A DNA stretch of 64,000 bases. Origin: Actinopolymorpha cephalotaxi. GTDB taxonomy: Bacteria > Actinomycetota > Actinomycetes > Propionibacteriales > Actinopolymorphaceae. The stretch's first letter is position 1. Each line of letters opens with the position of its first letter. Below are positions 34,042-42,937 of the stretch, piece after piece. Under the pieces are notes generated by a model. It was not told the DNA's origin and did no database searches. It was given only the letters and a program-made list of their open reading frames with translations. Both the position numbers and the translations under genes were made by a program. The stretch lies in assembly GCF_013408535.1 (NCBI RefSeq), contig NZ_JACBZA010000001.1:3308850-3372849 (forward strand), written 5' to 3'.

Positions 34042-36816
34042 TCACAGCATTGACAACCGAGCCCCATGTTCTTCTGCATTGTTCAATGCCTCCCGGATCC
34101 GCTGGTCCTCGCCACTGCCCGTGGTTGGCAGCCGCAGAAGCGGCATCTGATAGATCCCCAGAATATCGTTCTTGAGCGCGTCTCGTCGTAGTTGATCCGG
34201 GTTGTTCTCGTGGAAGGCGAAGCCGTCGACCTCGATAGCCAGTAACGATTGCTTGGTCACTCGATTGAATACAACAAAGTCAACCGACGCGCGATGCTGA
34301 ACGTATGCCTGCTGCTCGGGGTTGAGGCGGCTCACGTCGGGCAAGAGGTTTCGCAGTAGGACCTGACTACGCGCCGTTAGATGCATGTACAGCGGCTCGG
34401 CCAGAATATCGTGCAACCCGGTCCAGATGATATCTTCGGACTTGTATTTCAACTCCTTCCTCAACCGTGCCGCCAATGGTCGTAGCCGTTCCGAATATTC
34501 TCCGTAGAGCAGGTCGAACATTGAAATCACCGCGCTGTCCACGACCTCCTCGCCGGGGTTGTGGTAGCGAATATAACCGACCAGATCACTGATGTGGCGG
34601 CTAGCGGGCAGCATATCTTTGTTCGTTACTAGTATGAACTGCTGAACTGCTCGCGACACCGCTACGTTGATCATCCGTGGGTCGTCAACGAAAGAAAGTC
34701 CAGTTCTTCCACGCCATGTCTCATCCAGAACCGTGGTAAAGATGACTACCTCCTTCTGTCGGCCCTGGAACCTGTGTATAGTATCGGCCTCACTCTGGTC
34801 GAGCACATCGGATGCCTTGCTGGCCTGCAGCCGGTATGGCGTCGTGACGCCGATATTGGTGGATTCAACGCCAGGGCAAACCGTCGGGATTACTTCGCTG
34901 GCGATAACATCGATCTCACGTTGGTTCGAGCGTCCTCCGCCACGGTGCTGGCGCATGTGGTTACCCTCGACCGTGCGCACCACGATCATCGGCCGCTTGC
35001 GGCCGCTCATCGTATACGGAATGAGTTTGCCTTCATAGAATTTCTCGTTGCAGAACCCGATGATCGATGGATCACACCGGTAATGCTCGCGTAATAGAAC
35101 TCTCGGGAGACGGTCACCGTACAGCTCCGACAGGGAAGCTAAGAGGTTGTTCTTACAGTCATACGCAGGACTCGGTGGGACGAGCCGGGTTGGCACCTCG
35201 GATGGAATGGGTGACAGTTGTTTCTGGTCGCCAACCACGATGAGGTTCCGGCAAGCTGACATCGCTAGCCCTGCCAGCACGACGTCAACCTGCGAAGACT
35301 CATCGATGATGAGGTAATCGAGCAGGTATCCGGGCGCCATGCTGCGCCGCAATGAATGACAGGTGCTCAGCAGAAGCGGATAGTCCTCGGCAAATTCGCT
35401 AAATTTCGTGCCCAGTTTGTACGTCTCCTCGTTATACGTTGTGCAGGCCAGGTTTCGGTATCGAGCTCCGAGCTCGGCATGTAACATCTGGATCGAAAGT
35501 TTCTGTTGATCATCAGCTAGCTTATTGAAGTTGCCTCGCCGAAGTTGGCTCTCGACCCGTTCAACTTCTATCTGAAGCTCGGAAATTCGCTTGTTGTAGA
35601 ACGCCTGCTGCAGCCGGAGCACCACTCTAGTGTCATCAGGGTCGAGGTCGCGCAAGGATCCATACCGGAAGTACTTTCGGATCCGCCGCACCAGGCCCGG
35701 GCGTACACCGGCGCGTTCCATTTCGCTGTCGACTAGGTAATCGAGAATCCGATCGGATGAGCGGCGTAGCAGCGAACGCCCCGTCAACTGGGGGACCTCA
35801 TCACGCATGAGGTGCTGTTCGAAGTGCCGCCACTCCAATGAGTAGGCGTCGAGCAACTGACGCAGCTCGGCTCGGCTGCGTTCGGCGTCCTGGAGCCGGC
35901 GCAGTCGTCCATCCACATCGGCCAACCGTTCAGGGTCTGGCGGGTCCGGGGCACTGGCAACGAACTGCCTGACCTGACTGTTGCGGCTCAGTTGTCCGGT
36001 AAAGAATACTGCTCGCTTGCCTCGACGGCCGAGATTGGCGATCATATGTCCAAAGCCGAGTTCATCGAGCTTTTCCCGTACATTGTCGACGGCGGCATTG
36101 CCGAACGAGACCACGCCAACGGTCTCGTGCCGGACTGCGATGATATTGGCGATCAGGTTCAGGATTGTTTCGGTCTTGCCAGTACCAGGTGGTCCCTCAA
36201 TGACCGAGATGGAATTGGTGAGGCCATTCTCCACCGCTTGGCGCTGACTCAGGTTGCAGCGGAACGGGAAGATGGGGGCGGCAGCCGGAGGCCGGGACTT
36301 GATCGGTGCGGCGACAAGGAAAGTACTGAGGGCGCTGTCAGGGTGGACGAAGCCGAGTTCATCGTATGGCTGCCTGAGCGGATCGTCGTCGCCGAGACTA
36401 AAAGCGACAGACCGCCAGTAGTTCAGCACGTCGGCCGCGTCCGAAGCGTGGGTTGCCGAGGTAAGGATTCTGACCTGCGAGGCCGGATACGTCCGGTAGT
36501 TTTCACCGTTCTGCTTCCGGTAAAAGACCCGCGACCGTGACTCATCGGCGTCAGTGAAGGTCACGACCTCAGTCGCGCCTTGCCAGATGCTGCCGCTAAC
36601 CTCGACCTTGGCTTCATCCGGGATCACCATACGTCGGGGATCGCGGAGGATCCGTACGCGACCCAGCCTGTACGTGTAGGGCTTGCGGTTGTTCTTGAAG
36701 GTTATGACGAACCGCGAGGCCTGCCGCTCGTAGCCGGAAACCTCCCACGTCTTATCCTCGAACGGTCCTGTCTCGCTTGCTCGAATCAACACGATCTCAC
36801 GGTGTGGATCGATCAC
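34042..36816 (-). CDS. SF1 (UPF1-like) helicase with C-terminal nuclease-like domain
   Basis: A 924-residue protein. The first 190 residues form a non-helicase N-terminal region. Helicase motifs follow: GPPGTGKTE (about 206), LIIDESSQVD (about 501), GDQKQLSPIP, REHYRCDPSIIGFCNEKFYE, TIHRFQGRQKEV and NVAVSRAVQQFIL, the order of AAA_11/AAA_12 UPF1-type helicases. Long charged helices are inserted between motifs I and II. The C-terminus (about 845-900: VDFVVFNR, AIEVDGFAFHENN, RRDALKNDIL) matches a DUF2726/Vsr-like PD-(D/E)XK nuclease. GTG is chosen for GGGGGG four bases upstream. It stands alone between IS elements, and its DNA is less GC-rich than the surroundings, so it was probably acquired by transfer. 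A role in phage or plasmid defence is inferred. Confidence 0.85.
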   Translation of the reverse strand: MIDPHREIVLIRASETGPFEDKTWEVSGYERQASRFVITFKNNRKPYTYRLGRVRILRDPRRMVIPDEAKVEVSGSIWQGATEVVTFTDADESRSRVFYRKQNGENYRTYPASQVRILTSATHASDAADVLNYWRSVAFSLGDDDPLRQPYDELGFVHPDSALSTFLVAAPIKSRPPAAAPIFPFRCNLSQRQAVENGLTNSISVIEGPPGTGKTETILNLIANIIAVRHETVGVVSFGNAAVDNVREKLDELGFGHMIANLGRRGKRAVFFTGQLSRNSQVRQFVASAPDPPDPERLADVDGRLRRLQDAERSRAELRQLLDAYSLEWRHFEQHLMRDEVPQLTGRSLLRRSSDRILDYLVDSEMERAGVRPGLVRRIRKYFRYGSLRDLDPDDTRVVLRLQQAFYNKRISELQIEVERVESQLRRGNFNKLADDQQKLSIQMLHAELGARYRNLACTTYNEETYKLGTKFSEFAEDYPLLLSTCHSLRRSMAPGYLLDYLIIDESSQVDVVLAGLAMSACRNLIVVGDQKQLSPIPSEVPTRLVPPSPAYDCKNNLLASLSELYGDRLPRVLLREHYRCDPSIIGFCNEKFYEGKLIPYTMSGRKRPMIVVRTVEGNHMRQHRGGGRSNQREIDVIASEVIPTVCPGVESTNIGVTTPYRLQASKASDVLDQSEADTIHRFQGRQKEVVIFTTVLDETWRGRTGLSFVDDPRMINVAVSRAVQQFILVTNKDMLPASRHISDLVGYIRYHNPGEEVVDSAVISMFDLLYGEYSERLRPLAARLRKELKYKSEDIIWTGLHDILAEPLYMHLTARSQVLLRNLLPDVSRLNPEQQAYVQHRASVDFVVFNRVTKQSLLAIEVDGFAFHENNPDQLRRDALKNDILGIYQMPLLRLPTTGSGEDQRIREALNNAEEHGARLSML

Positions 36817-36929
36817 GTTACCCCCCGTATGCGACCTGATCGGGAGTGTACGGAAACTGCCCACAGGTCACAAGAAGTCGATCCCGATGCTCAGCCTCTA
36901 GCGGGAAGTACGGACACCTCCGACGAGCA

Positions 36930-37345
<416 letters not shown>

Positions 37346-37697
37346 CCTTCAGCCAATGCGCCAACCACTGGAACGGCTCCAGCACACGTTCGAGGACGAA
37401 CCACGCATCACTGTGTCCTATCTCCCCCGGAATCGGTCTCCCCAAATTCTGGGAAGCGGAGGGATTCGGCCCAAGAACATCCGCCACGTGCGCTTGCGTT
37501 TCTTATGGTTGCGCCGCCGGATGCGACGGGCCTCGGTGGCTTGCCGGCCTGCCCGGCCGACATCCACCCGCTCCTGTATCAGCACGTGGGCAAGGTCTTC
37601 GTGAAGACGGTTCAACGTCGTGGTCCCTTGTGCTGTGGAGGTTCCTGTGTCGGATGTCGCAGCATCAAGGGAGGGCGCGGGCAACGACGGCACCCAG
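37346..37697. other. Region without a recognisable gene
   Basis: Open frames exist on both strands but none matches a family known to me or has a good ribosome binding site. It may be old mobile-element debris next to the IS3 remnant. Confidence 0.4.
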
Positions 37698-38390
37698 TCA
37701 GACCGGAATGTGGTCGGCGACAACCTGGGCCCAGCGCCGGTAGCCGGCCGCCGAAAGATGGAATCGGTCCGTCGCGAAGAAGTGCCGCGGCGGGACTTCG
37801 GTCGTCGTGACCCAGGTCGTGCGTGGGCGCGTCCGGCAGATGTTGCGCGAGACCTCGTCGAGTGCCTCCGCCCGAGCGGTCAGCACCCGGCCTAGGGCCG
37901 TGGGGACCGACGGAAACAGTGCGAACGGCGGGAGGCCGGCCACGATCACGTGGCCGGAGCGCTCCATGAGATCGTCGACGATGGCCGCCAGGTCCGCGGC
38001 CCACTCGTCGAGGTGCCGGCCGCTCATGACGTCGTTGGCGCCGGCCAGGAGGACAGCCGCATCGAGCTCCTCGCCGGTCTGCGACAGTAGCCGGTAGCGG
38101 ATCCGGCGCGCGGTGGCGCCGAACTGGCCGATCACCTGCCACTGCACAGGCCGCTGGGTGCGCGCGGTCAGCTCACGGGCGAGCCACCCGGTGAAACTCT
38201 CGTCATGGTTGTCGACCCCGCACCCTGCCGCCGTGGAGTCGCCGAGGACGGCGACGCGGTAGGGCCGGCGTGTCATGGACGTTCCGACCGTGCCGGTGGT
38301 CGGCCCGGCCGCCGGCGGGGCCATCTTGATGGTGGTCTTGAGCCACAAGCCCTGCATCGTGGCGATCGGCCGGTCCAATGCCTTCATCAT
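37698..38390 (-). CDS. SGNH/GDSL hydrolase
   Basis: A 230-residue hydrolase of the SGNH superfamily. Block I is AVLGDSTAAGCGVD with the nucleophilic Ser, block II has GQFGATA (oxyanion Gly), block III GANDVMSG (Asn) and block V ATDRFHLSAAGY (the Asp-x-x-His pair). No signal peptide is evident, so it is probably cytoplasmic and may act as an esterase or lipase. The ATG overlaps the stop of the preceding DUF2867-like gene as ATGA, so the pair is co-translated. It is probably controlled by the divergent TetR regulator. Confidence 0.87.
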   Translation of the reverse strand: MMKALDRPIATMQGLWLKTTIKMAPPAAGPTTGTVGTSMTRRPYRVAVLGDSTAAGCGVDNHDESFTGWLARELTARTQRPVQWQVIGQFGATARRIRYRLLSQTGEELDAAVLLAGANDVMSGRHLDEWAADLAAIVDDLMERSGHVIVAGLPPFALFPSVPTALGRVLTARAEALDEVSRNICRTRPRTTWVTTTEVPPRHFFATDRFHLSAAGYRRWAQVVADHIPV

Positions 38391-38890
38391 CGGCTCGGCA
38401 CCTTGCTGCGGACCTTGCCCGCCGCGATCCGGGTCGCCGCCTTGCGCAGAACGCCGGGCACGAGCCGGCGATGCAGCACCGACAGCGGAGGCCAGACCAG
38501 GAGCGCCGGCCAGTGGTCGTAGCGCAGAAATGTTCCCAGAGCCACGCTGTCGCTGGTCGCTTGGACGACGAGATTGGCAGCCACGAACCAAGATCTGGCC
38601 TCGAGTCGAATCCATTCGTCACCCTGCTCGCCGATCTGCCAGCCGGCCACGGTGTCCGCCGAGGCGGTCCGGCTGAGCCGCAGGCCAAGCAGCCCTCGCC
38701 ACACGAACAGCTCGATGACGTCGGGTGTGTCACCAAACATCACCCGGGCCCACTGTTCGACTGTTGCGGCAGCGTTGGTCGGAAGTACGAAGTGGTCGGC
38801 GTAATCGATCCGGGACAGGGAGCTGAGGGTACGCACCGTCGCGGGCAGACGTTCGGCCCCGACGGTGCTGACGGCGGCGCCTACGCTCAT
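38387..38890 (-). CDS. DUF2867-like protein
   Basis: A 167-residue protein with the pattern of DUF2867 (ADHFVLPTNAAATVEQWARVMF near the start, then LFVWRGLLGLRL, and SWFVAANLVVQ in the beta-rich middle). The ATG has GGAG eight bases upstream; a longer in-frame start would run into the operator region. It is coupled to the SGNH hydrolase gene. Function unknown; the pairing and the divergent TetR gene suggest a small stress- or lipid-responsive unit. Confidence 0.6.
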   Translation of the reverse strand: MSVGAAVSTVGAERLPATVRTLSSLSRIDYADHFVLPTNAAATVEQWARVMFGDTPDVIELFVWRGLLGLRLSRTASADTVAGWQIGEQGDEWIRLEARSWFVAANLVVQATSDSVALGTFLRYDHWPALLVWPPLSVLHRRLVPGVLRKAATRIAAGKVRSKVPSR

Positions 38891-38912
38891 GGGGCCAGCT
38901 CCATTCGTATTA

Positions 38913-38924
38913 TACGGTGCCGTA
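38913..38924. promoter_or_regulatory. TetR-type palindrome 1
   Basis: TACGGTGCCGTA is a perfect 12-base palindrome (TACGG-TG-CCGTA), 23 bases upstream of the DUF2867-like start. A related site lies about 30 bases to the right. Confidence 0.65.
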
Positions 38925-38943
38925 CATTGCCACTGTAGCAAGG

Positions 38944-38963
38944 TTGTACGGTGGCGTATACAA
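38944..38963. promoter_or_regulatory. TetR-type palindrome 2
   Basis: TTGTACGGTGGCGTATACAA has 5-base outer arms (TTGTA/TACAA) around a TACGGTGGCGTA core that differs from palindrome 1 by one base. It lies 21 bases upstream of the tetR-type gene. The two sites probably let the regulator control both divergent promoters. Confidence 0.65.
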
Positions 38964-38983
38964 CAAAGACGAGGTGAGACGTA

Positions 38984-39577
38984 GTGGCTGCCACCCGCAC
39001 GCCCCGCGACAGGTGGATCGAGGAGGGCCTGCTGGTCTTGGCCGAGGGCGGCCCGGACGCGGTCCGGGTCGAAGTGCTCGCGAAGCGGCTCGGCGTCACC
39101 AAGGGCGGTTTCTACGGCTTCTTCGACGACCGTGACGCGCTGCTGCGCGCAATGCTCGACCTGTGGGAGCGCGAGAGCACGGACGAGGTGATCTCGCGCG
39201 TCCAGCGTGAAGGTGGCGACCCACGCAGCCAGATCCAGCGGGCCGGTGTGCTCACGTTCTCGAGCGACCGGTTGCTACCGATCGACCTCGCGATCCGCAC
39301 CTGGGCGCGGCGTGATGAGGCGGTCGCCGAGCGGCTGCACTCGGTGGACAACCGACGGATGGCGCTGCTGCGCCAGATGATCGGCACCTTCTGTTCGGAC
39401 CCGGACGAGATCGAGGCCCGCGCCCTGCTCGCCTTCTGCATGGCGATCGGCGTGCACTTCCTGACCGCCGATCACGAGCAGCGCAGCCGGAGTGAAGTTG
39501 CGCAGCGCGCAGTCGACCTGTTGTTCGATCGCGCACCCCGCTCCGCGACGGCCGAAACGGCGGCACGCAAGCCCTGA
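38984..39577 (+). CDS. TetR-family transcriptional regulator
   Basis: A 197-residue regulator. The N-terminal helix-turn-helix reads AKRLGVTKGGFYGFFDDRDALL, a typical TetR recognition region. The helical remainder (about 70-190) is the ligand and dimer domain and cannot be matched to a ligand. The GTG start has GAGGTGAG upstream. It diverges from the DUF2867/SGNH pair over two palindromes, so it is probably their repressor and its own. Confidence 0.88.
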   Translation: MAATRTPRDRWIEEGLLVLAEGGPDAVRVEVLAKRLGVTKGGFYGFFDDRDALLRAMLDLWERESTDEVISRVQREGGDPRSQIQRAGVLTFSSDRLLPIDLAIRTWARRDEAVAERLHSVDNRRMALLRQMIGTFCSDPDEIEARALLAFCMAIGVHFLTADHEQRSRSEVAQRAVDLLFDRAPRSATAETAARKP

Positions 39578-39729
39578 CAGGGCTGTTCCGGGAGCACGTC
39601 AAAGAATGACGGCAGCAACTTCGCCGGATGCTGCGTGAATGTTCGGCGAATCCTCGCTCTCGCCGGCCGACGCTCGTCCGAGACCAACCCGTAAAGTCGG
39701 AATGCACTCATCCCAACACTGGAGGTTCC

Positions 39730-40023
39730 ATGCCCAAGGGCTACTGGGTCAGCGTGTACCGCACCATTTCAGACCCTGAGAAGCTGGATGCCTACAACAA
39801 GCTGGCCGCTCCGGCCGTCAAGGCCGGGGGCGGTCGGACCTTCGTGCGCGGCGGTCGGGTCGTGGCGCATGACGCCGGAATCGCCGAGCGCACCATCCTG
39901 GTCGAGTTCGACAGCTTCGAGCAGGCCGTCGCGGCGCACGAGAGTGCGGCCTACCAGGAGGCACTGGTCGCCCTCTCCGACGGCGTCGAGCGCGACTTCC
40001 GCATCGTCGAAGGCATCGACTGA
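39730..40023 (+). CDS. DUF1330 protein
   Basis: A 97-residue dimeric alpha-beta barrel-like protein of the DUF1330 family. GYWVSVYRTISDPEKLDAYN, FVRGGRVV and ILVEFDSFEQAVAAHES are the family motifs. The ATG is preceded by TGGAGG. It lies 150 bases after the tetR-type gene and may share its transcript. Function of the family is not established. A strong hairpin follows its stop. Confidence 0.82.
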   Translation: MPKGYWVSVYRTISDPEKLDAYNKLAAPAVKAGGGRTFVRGGRVVAHDAGIAERTILVEFDSFEQAVAAHESAAYQEALVALSDGVERDFRIVEGID

Positions 40024-40049
40024 TCGAGGTCCGGTCGCGGCGTCGTCAT

Positions 40050-40083
40050 GCCCTGTACGCAGACGGACGTCTGCGTACAGGGC
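40050..40083. terminator. Bidirectional hairpin terminator
   Basis: GCCCTGTACGCAGAC and GTCTGCGTACAGGGC form a perfect 15-base stem with a 4-base loop. It lies between the convergent DUF1330 and epimerase genes and can serve both strands. No U-tract is present, which is common in high-GC actinomycetes. Confidence 0.8.
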
Positions 40084-40096
40084 AGTGGTGCCGTTC

Positions 40097-40942
40097 CTAC
40101 TGGGTTCGCCAGCTGTAGCTGGGGGTCCAACCGAACAACGCCTTCATCTTGGCGCAGTCGAAGGCCGACCTCGGGTCCTCGTAATCGCCGGCGAAGCGGT
40201 CGTAGCCGTCGTAGTACTCAGCCATCAGCTCGCGCAGTCCCCGCTTCGCCCGGGTGTCGGCCGCTGCGATCAGACAGACTTCGTGACCGCTGCTCGTCCC
40301 TTCCAGCGCCGCGCGATAGGCGGTGCCGACGTCCCGGGCGTCGATGTAGCTCCAGAAGTTCCCCTTGCTACGGCCCGGGTCTTCCCACTCGTCGACGAAC
40401 CGGTCGTAGCTGTCCGGCGGAATGACGTTGTTGATCCGGAGCCCCACCCAGGCCGTCTGCGGATAGCGGACCGCGAGCGAGTCCGCGATCACCTCGCTGA
40501 GGTACTTGCTCAGCGCGTATGCGTTCGGGGACGGGTGCCGCTCGGTCTCGTCGAACGGGATCTGCGTCGGCACTGTGCCCTCGGTCAGCAGGCCGGTCGC
40601 CATCTCACTCGAGGCGTACACGACTCGCGAGACCCCGAGGTCGCCCGCTGCCTGCATGAGGTTGTGGGCACTCAGTACGTTGTTGTCGAAGACGTCGACC
40701 TGCGCCTGGCCGCTCGGAGCCGGGTTCGCCGCGAGGTGACAGATGCCGTCCGGACGGAACTGGAACAACGCGTCGTACACCTTGCCCGCATCGGTGAGAT
40801 CGACCCTGCAGAACTGTCCGGGCAGCTCCAGCTCCGGCCTGTTGACGACGTCGAAATTCACGACCTCGTGGCCTGCCTCCGCCAGGAGGCGAACGACCCA
40901 CTGTCCGGCCCGTCCCGTTCCGCCCGTCACGACAACTCGCAC
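40097..40942 (-). CDS. NAD-dependent epimerase/dehydratase
   Basis: A 281-residue extended SDR. VVVTGGTGRAGQWVVRLL is the NAD-binding loop, VVYASSEMATG holds the catalytic Ser region, and NAYALSKYLSE the YxxxK pair. VGLRINNVIPPDSYDRF lies in the substrate domain. GTG is chosen for GGGAG upstream; an ATG 15 bases earlier is possible. It diverges from an alpha-galactosidase gene, which hints at a sugar substrate. Members of this group also include uronate dehydrogenases; the exact reaction cannot be read. Confidence 0.82.
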   Translation of the reverse strand: MRVVVTGGTGRAGQWVVRLLAEAGHEVVNFDVVNRPELELPGQFCRVDLTDAGKVYDALFQFRPDGICHLAANPAPSGQAQVDVFDNNVLSAHNLMQAAGDLGVSRVVYASSEMATGLLTEGTVPTQIPFDETERHPSPNAYALSKYLSEVIADSLAVRYPQTAWVGLRINNVIPPDSYDRFVDEWEDPGRSKGNFWSYIDARDVGTAYRAALEGTSSGHEVCLIAAADTRAKRGLRELMAEYYDGYDRFAGDYEDPRSAFDCAKMKALFGWTPSYSWRTQ

Positions 40943-41075
40943 CTGAAGAACTCCCATCCATCGCTTCGCCGGATCGACCGTAGCTCAGCACCGGTGTTGA
41001 CACCACCGCGGAGGTACGCGCGCAAGTCTTCACGCGAACCGGCCATGATCCGCAGGACAGCCCTAGAATCCTCCG

Positions 41076-42809
41076 GTGACACTCGTCGATGCCACCACCG
41101 TCCTACCTCACCTCACTCTGCTGCGTCTCGGGCCCGGCACCGGCCTGAGCACCGAACCGGCCACCGAGGTCGGCGTCCCGGTGACGCTGACGGCCCCCGC
41201 AGGGGCCGAGCTGAGTGTGCGGATCGAGGCCGAGCTCGGCGACGCCGTCGGATACTGGCACCCGAGTCAGGGGTCGATGCGGACACTGCCCGCCGACTGG
41301 GCCGGTCGGGTGGTCACCAGTCTGGTCCACTCGGCACCGATGGGGGTGCTCTACAACGCCGACGGTCAGGTCCTGTTCGGCTGGGCCGCCGATCGGCCGG
41401 TCGACGAGCTGACGATCCGGTACGGCGTGTCGGAGGAGCACAAGACCTTCGCTGTCGAGTTCCACTCCCCCGCCGCCGGTGAGCAGCGACTCCAGCTGGT
41501 GCTGGATGCAGCCGGCGGGTCCGTGGCGGAGGTTGTCCAGCGGCTGGCGGGCTGGATGTCGGGCCGGATCGAAGCGCCGGCTCTCACGGCACCAAAGCTG
41601 GCACTCGAACCCGTTTACTCGACCTGGTACACCTTCACCCAGGACATCAACGCCGACGTGATCGAGTCCGAGGCGGCTCTTGCGGTGCCGATGGGGTGCC
41701 GCACAGTGTTCATCGACGACGGCTGGCAGCGCCTGGCCGTCGGACGCGGCTATCAAGGCTGCGGCGACTGGGTGCCCGACCCCGACAAGTTCCCCGACCT
41801 GCTGGCCCATGTTCGACGCGTCCGCGCGCTCGGTGCCGGTGTCGTGCTCTGGGTGGCTCCGCTACTGCTGGGCACGAACAGCGACGCGTACGCCAATCTG
41901 GCCGAGTACGCCACCCAGAGGCGGGCGCCGGACGACTGCTTCGTACTCGACCCGCGGCACCGCGAGGTCCGCGAGCACCTCGCCGACGTCTGCCTGCGCC
42001 TGGTCACCGACTACGAGATCGACGGCCTCAAGATCGACTTCCTGGACACCGCGATGCGCTATCAAGGTACGCCACCGGTCGGCGACATCCACGACGTCGG
42101 TGAGGCGATGGCGGCCCTGCTCGGTCTGCTCCGGACCAGGCTGGACCAGGCGGGCCACGGCGACGTCGTGTTCGAGTTCCGTCAGCCGTACGTAAGCCCT
42201 GCCATCGCCCGCTTCGGGCAGATCCTGCGGGCCGGTGACTGCCCGGCGGATGCGGTGGTCAACCTGCGCTCCACCGTCGACTGCCGGCTGCTGTCCGCCG
42301 GGCAGGTCGTCCACTCCGACCCGATGATGTGGAGCCCTGGCGGTGGGCCGGAGGCGGTGGCGCAGCAGGTCTACGCCGGCTTGTTCTCCGTACCGCAGAT
42401 CTCGATGCGGCTCGCCGACCTGCCGGCCGACCAGGCCGAGGCGCTCACCGGGCTGGTCGGCTGGTGGCGGGACCTGGCCCCGGTGGTACTGGAAGGCAGC
42501 ATCGAGGTCACCGGAACCGAACGCGGCTACACCACCGTCCGCGCCGTTCACGACGCCCTCGGCCGCGCGGTGGTCGGGGTCTACGCCCCGGTCGTGGTCG
42601 ACCTCGAAGCCGACCTCCCCAGCGAGGTCACGCTGGTGAACGCCACCGCTGCCTCGTCGGTCGTGGTCCGCACCCGTACTCGCTCGATCACCGCGGTGGT
42701 GCTCCGTTCGCCGAGCGCGACCGACGTCGGCGCTGTCGGCCCATCCGCTGCCGACCTCGTGGAGTTGCCCATCGCACCGTACGGCAGTGCAGTCCTGACC
42801 CTCGGTTGA
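41076..42809 (+). CDS. Alpha-galactosidase-like glycoside hydrolase (GH36/melibiase)
   Basis: A 577-residue glycosidase. The N-terminal 180 residues are beta-sandwich. The barrel has EPVYSTWYTFTQDINADVI, CRTVFIDDGWQ and DGLKIDFLDT with the nucleophile Asp (about 322). RAGDCPADAVVNLRS supplies the probable acid/base Asp (about 390), followed by HSDPMMW. The domain is GH36-like. The GTG start has a weak upstream site. No signal peptide is present, so it acts inside the cell on imported alpha-galactosides. No transporter is adjacent. Confidence 0.85.
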   Translation: MTLVDATTVLPHLTLLRLGPGTGLSTEPATEVGVPVTLTAPAGAELSVRIEAELGDAVGYWHPSQGSMRTLPADWAGRVVTSLVHSAPMGVLYNADGQVLFGWAADRPVDELTIRYGVSEEHKTFAVEFHSPAAGEQRLQLVLDAAGGSVAEVVQRLAGWMSGRIEAPALTAPKLALEPVYSTWYTFTQDINADVIESEAALAVPMGCRTVFIDDGWQRLAVGRGYQGCGDWVPDPDKFPDLLAHVRRVRALGAGVVLWVAPLLLGTNSDAYANLAEYATQRRAPDDCFVLDPRHREVREHLADVCLRLVTDYEIDGLKIDFLDTAMRYQGTPPVGDIHDVGEAMAALLGLLRTRLDQAGHGDVVFEFRQPYVSPAIARFGQILRAGDCPADAVVNLRSTVDCRLLSAGQVVHSDPMMWSPGGGPEAVAQQVYAGLFSVPQISMRLADLPADQAEALTGLVGWWRDLAPVVLEGSIEVTGTERGYTTVRAVHDALGRAVVGVYAPVVVDLEADLPSEVTLVNATAASSVVVRTRTRSITAVVLRSPSATDVGAVGPSAADLVELPIAPYGSAVLTLG

Positions 42810-42937
42810 GTCGCCGCCGAACCCGAGCGAACCGACCGACATGCCGCACCAGTGAGGCGGAACTACTGGTCCCGCTCGGTGCGGCGCGTCTTCGGGGGTA
42901 GCGCGGCCTTCATGGATGCACCCTGAGGGGCTACGAC

